In this document: piece after piece, positions 5,255-5,336 of the stretch
Layout: each line of letters opens with the position of its first letter
Position numbering within the stretch: position 1 is the stretch's first letter
Assembly (NCBI GenBank): GCA_903933085.1
Contig: CAIZIN010000078.1
Coordinates: 1-5,336, forward strand
Length of the DNA stretch: 5,336 nt
Direction: 5' to 3'
Source: an uncultured bacterium
GTDB taxonomy: Bacteria; Patescibacteriota; Minisyncoccia; Phycocordibacterales; CAIZIN01
Notes under the pieces: model-generated
Database searches by the model: none
What the model was told of the DNA's origin: nothing
Seen by the model: the letters and a program-made list of their open reading frames with translations, nothing else
Translations under genes and position numbers: made by a program

Positions 5255-5336
5255 ATGAGCATTCATATGACAAAAAGCATCCAAGAGGAGCGCCTTAGAT
5301 GGATTTTACCCATCATCAACAAAAAGGTTCGTATTG
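5255..5336 (+). CDS. Probable N-terminus of an HTH/integrase-core transposase (3' partial)
   Basis: The frame opens after an in-frame TAA (5249-5251) with ATG 5255 (MSIHMTKSIQEERLRW...) and stays open to the window edge, 27 codons. ATG 5267 (MTKSIQEERLRW) is the alternative start. Neither has a clear Shine-Dalgarno sequence. The segment EERLRWILPIINKKVR resembles, from memory, the start of helix-turn-helix transposases with an integrase core found in CPR genomes, where a homeodomain-like HTH follows. Too little is present to see the HTH or the DDE residues, so the call rests on this short similarity. A possible 8-bp inverted repeat, CTTTTTGT (5233-5240) and ACAAAAAG (5270-5277), flanks the start region; I cannot identify an insertion-sequence end. 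Confidence 0.45.
   Translation, partial: MSIHMTKSIQEERLRWILPIINKKVRI

Overview
The window holds a cell-shape (elongasome) gene cluster from a small-genome, AT-rich bacterium. Order on the + strand: the 3' part of proS (prolyl-tRNA synthetase), mreB, mreC, a very short mreD-like gene, then mrdA (PBP2) behind its own promoter. The right end is accessory-looking: a structured intergenic repeat region, a small unrecognised gene on the - strand, and the first codons of a + strand gene that resembles the N-terminus of an HTH-type transposase. The compact proteins and the style of the intergenic repeats suggest a Candidate Phyla Radiation (Parcubacteria-like) genome. That placement is inference from protein character; no marker gene in the window proves it.

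Layout. Positions 1-704 encode the end of ProRS, broken by one in-frame TAG (375-377) in the middle of otherwise continuous homology. mreB follows after 1 nt, mreC overlaps the end of mreB, and mreD follows mreC after 3 nt, so proS-mreB-mreC-mreD reads as one transcription unit. Between mreD and mrdA (2774-2914) lies a large nested palindrome: two opposed arms of 7-bp-period repeats around a perfect 20-bp hairpin. A consensus extended -10 promoter follows, so close to the mrdA ATG that the mRNA should be essentially leaderless. After mrdA, 4602-4819 holds a second 7-bp-period repeat, a 93-bp multi-arm inverted repeat and a further hairpin. An intrinsic terminator, a 75-aa gene and a near-consensus sigma70 promoter then form a complete - strand unit. 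The partial gene at 5255 runs off the window.

How the genes work together. MreB filaments, MreC and MreD position the peptidoglycan machinery, and PBP2 (mrdA) is its transpeptidase. The partner glycosyltransferase RodA is not in the window. ProRS is a housekeeping gene sharing the operon. Three proteins look stripped down: ProRS lacks the editing-domain insertion, MreD is about half the usual length, and PBP2 lacks much of the N-terminal pedestal. No gene here uses TGA as a stop. The standard bacterial code fits, with the proS TAG as the one anomaly. I see no convincing new multi-gene system. The items most worth a second look are the proS amber codon, the 7-bp-period repeats that begin exactly at two stop codons, the leaderless mrdA promoter, and the compact PBP2 pedestal.
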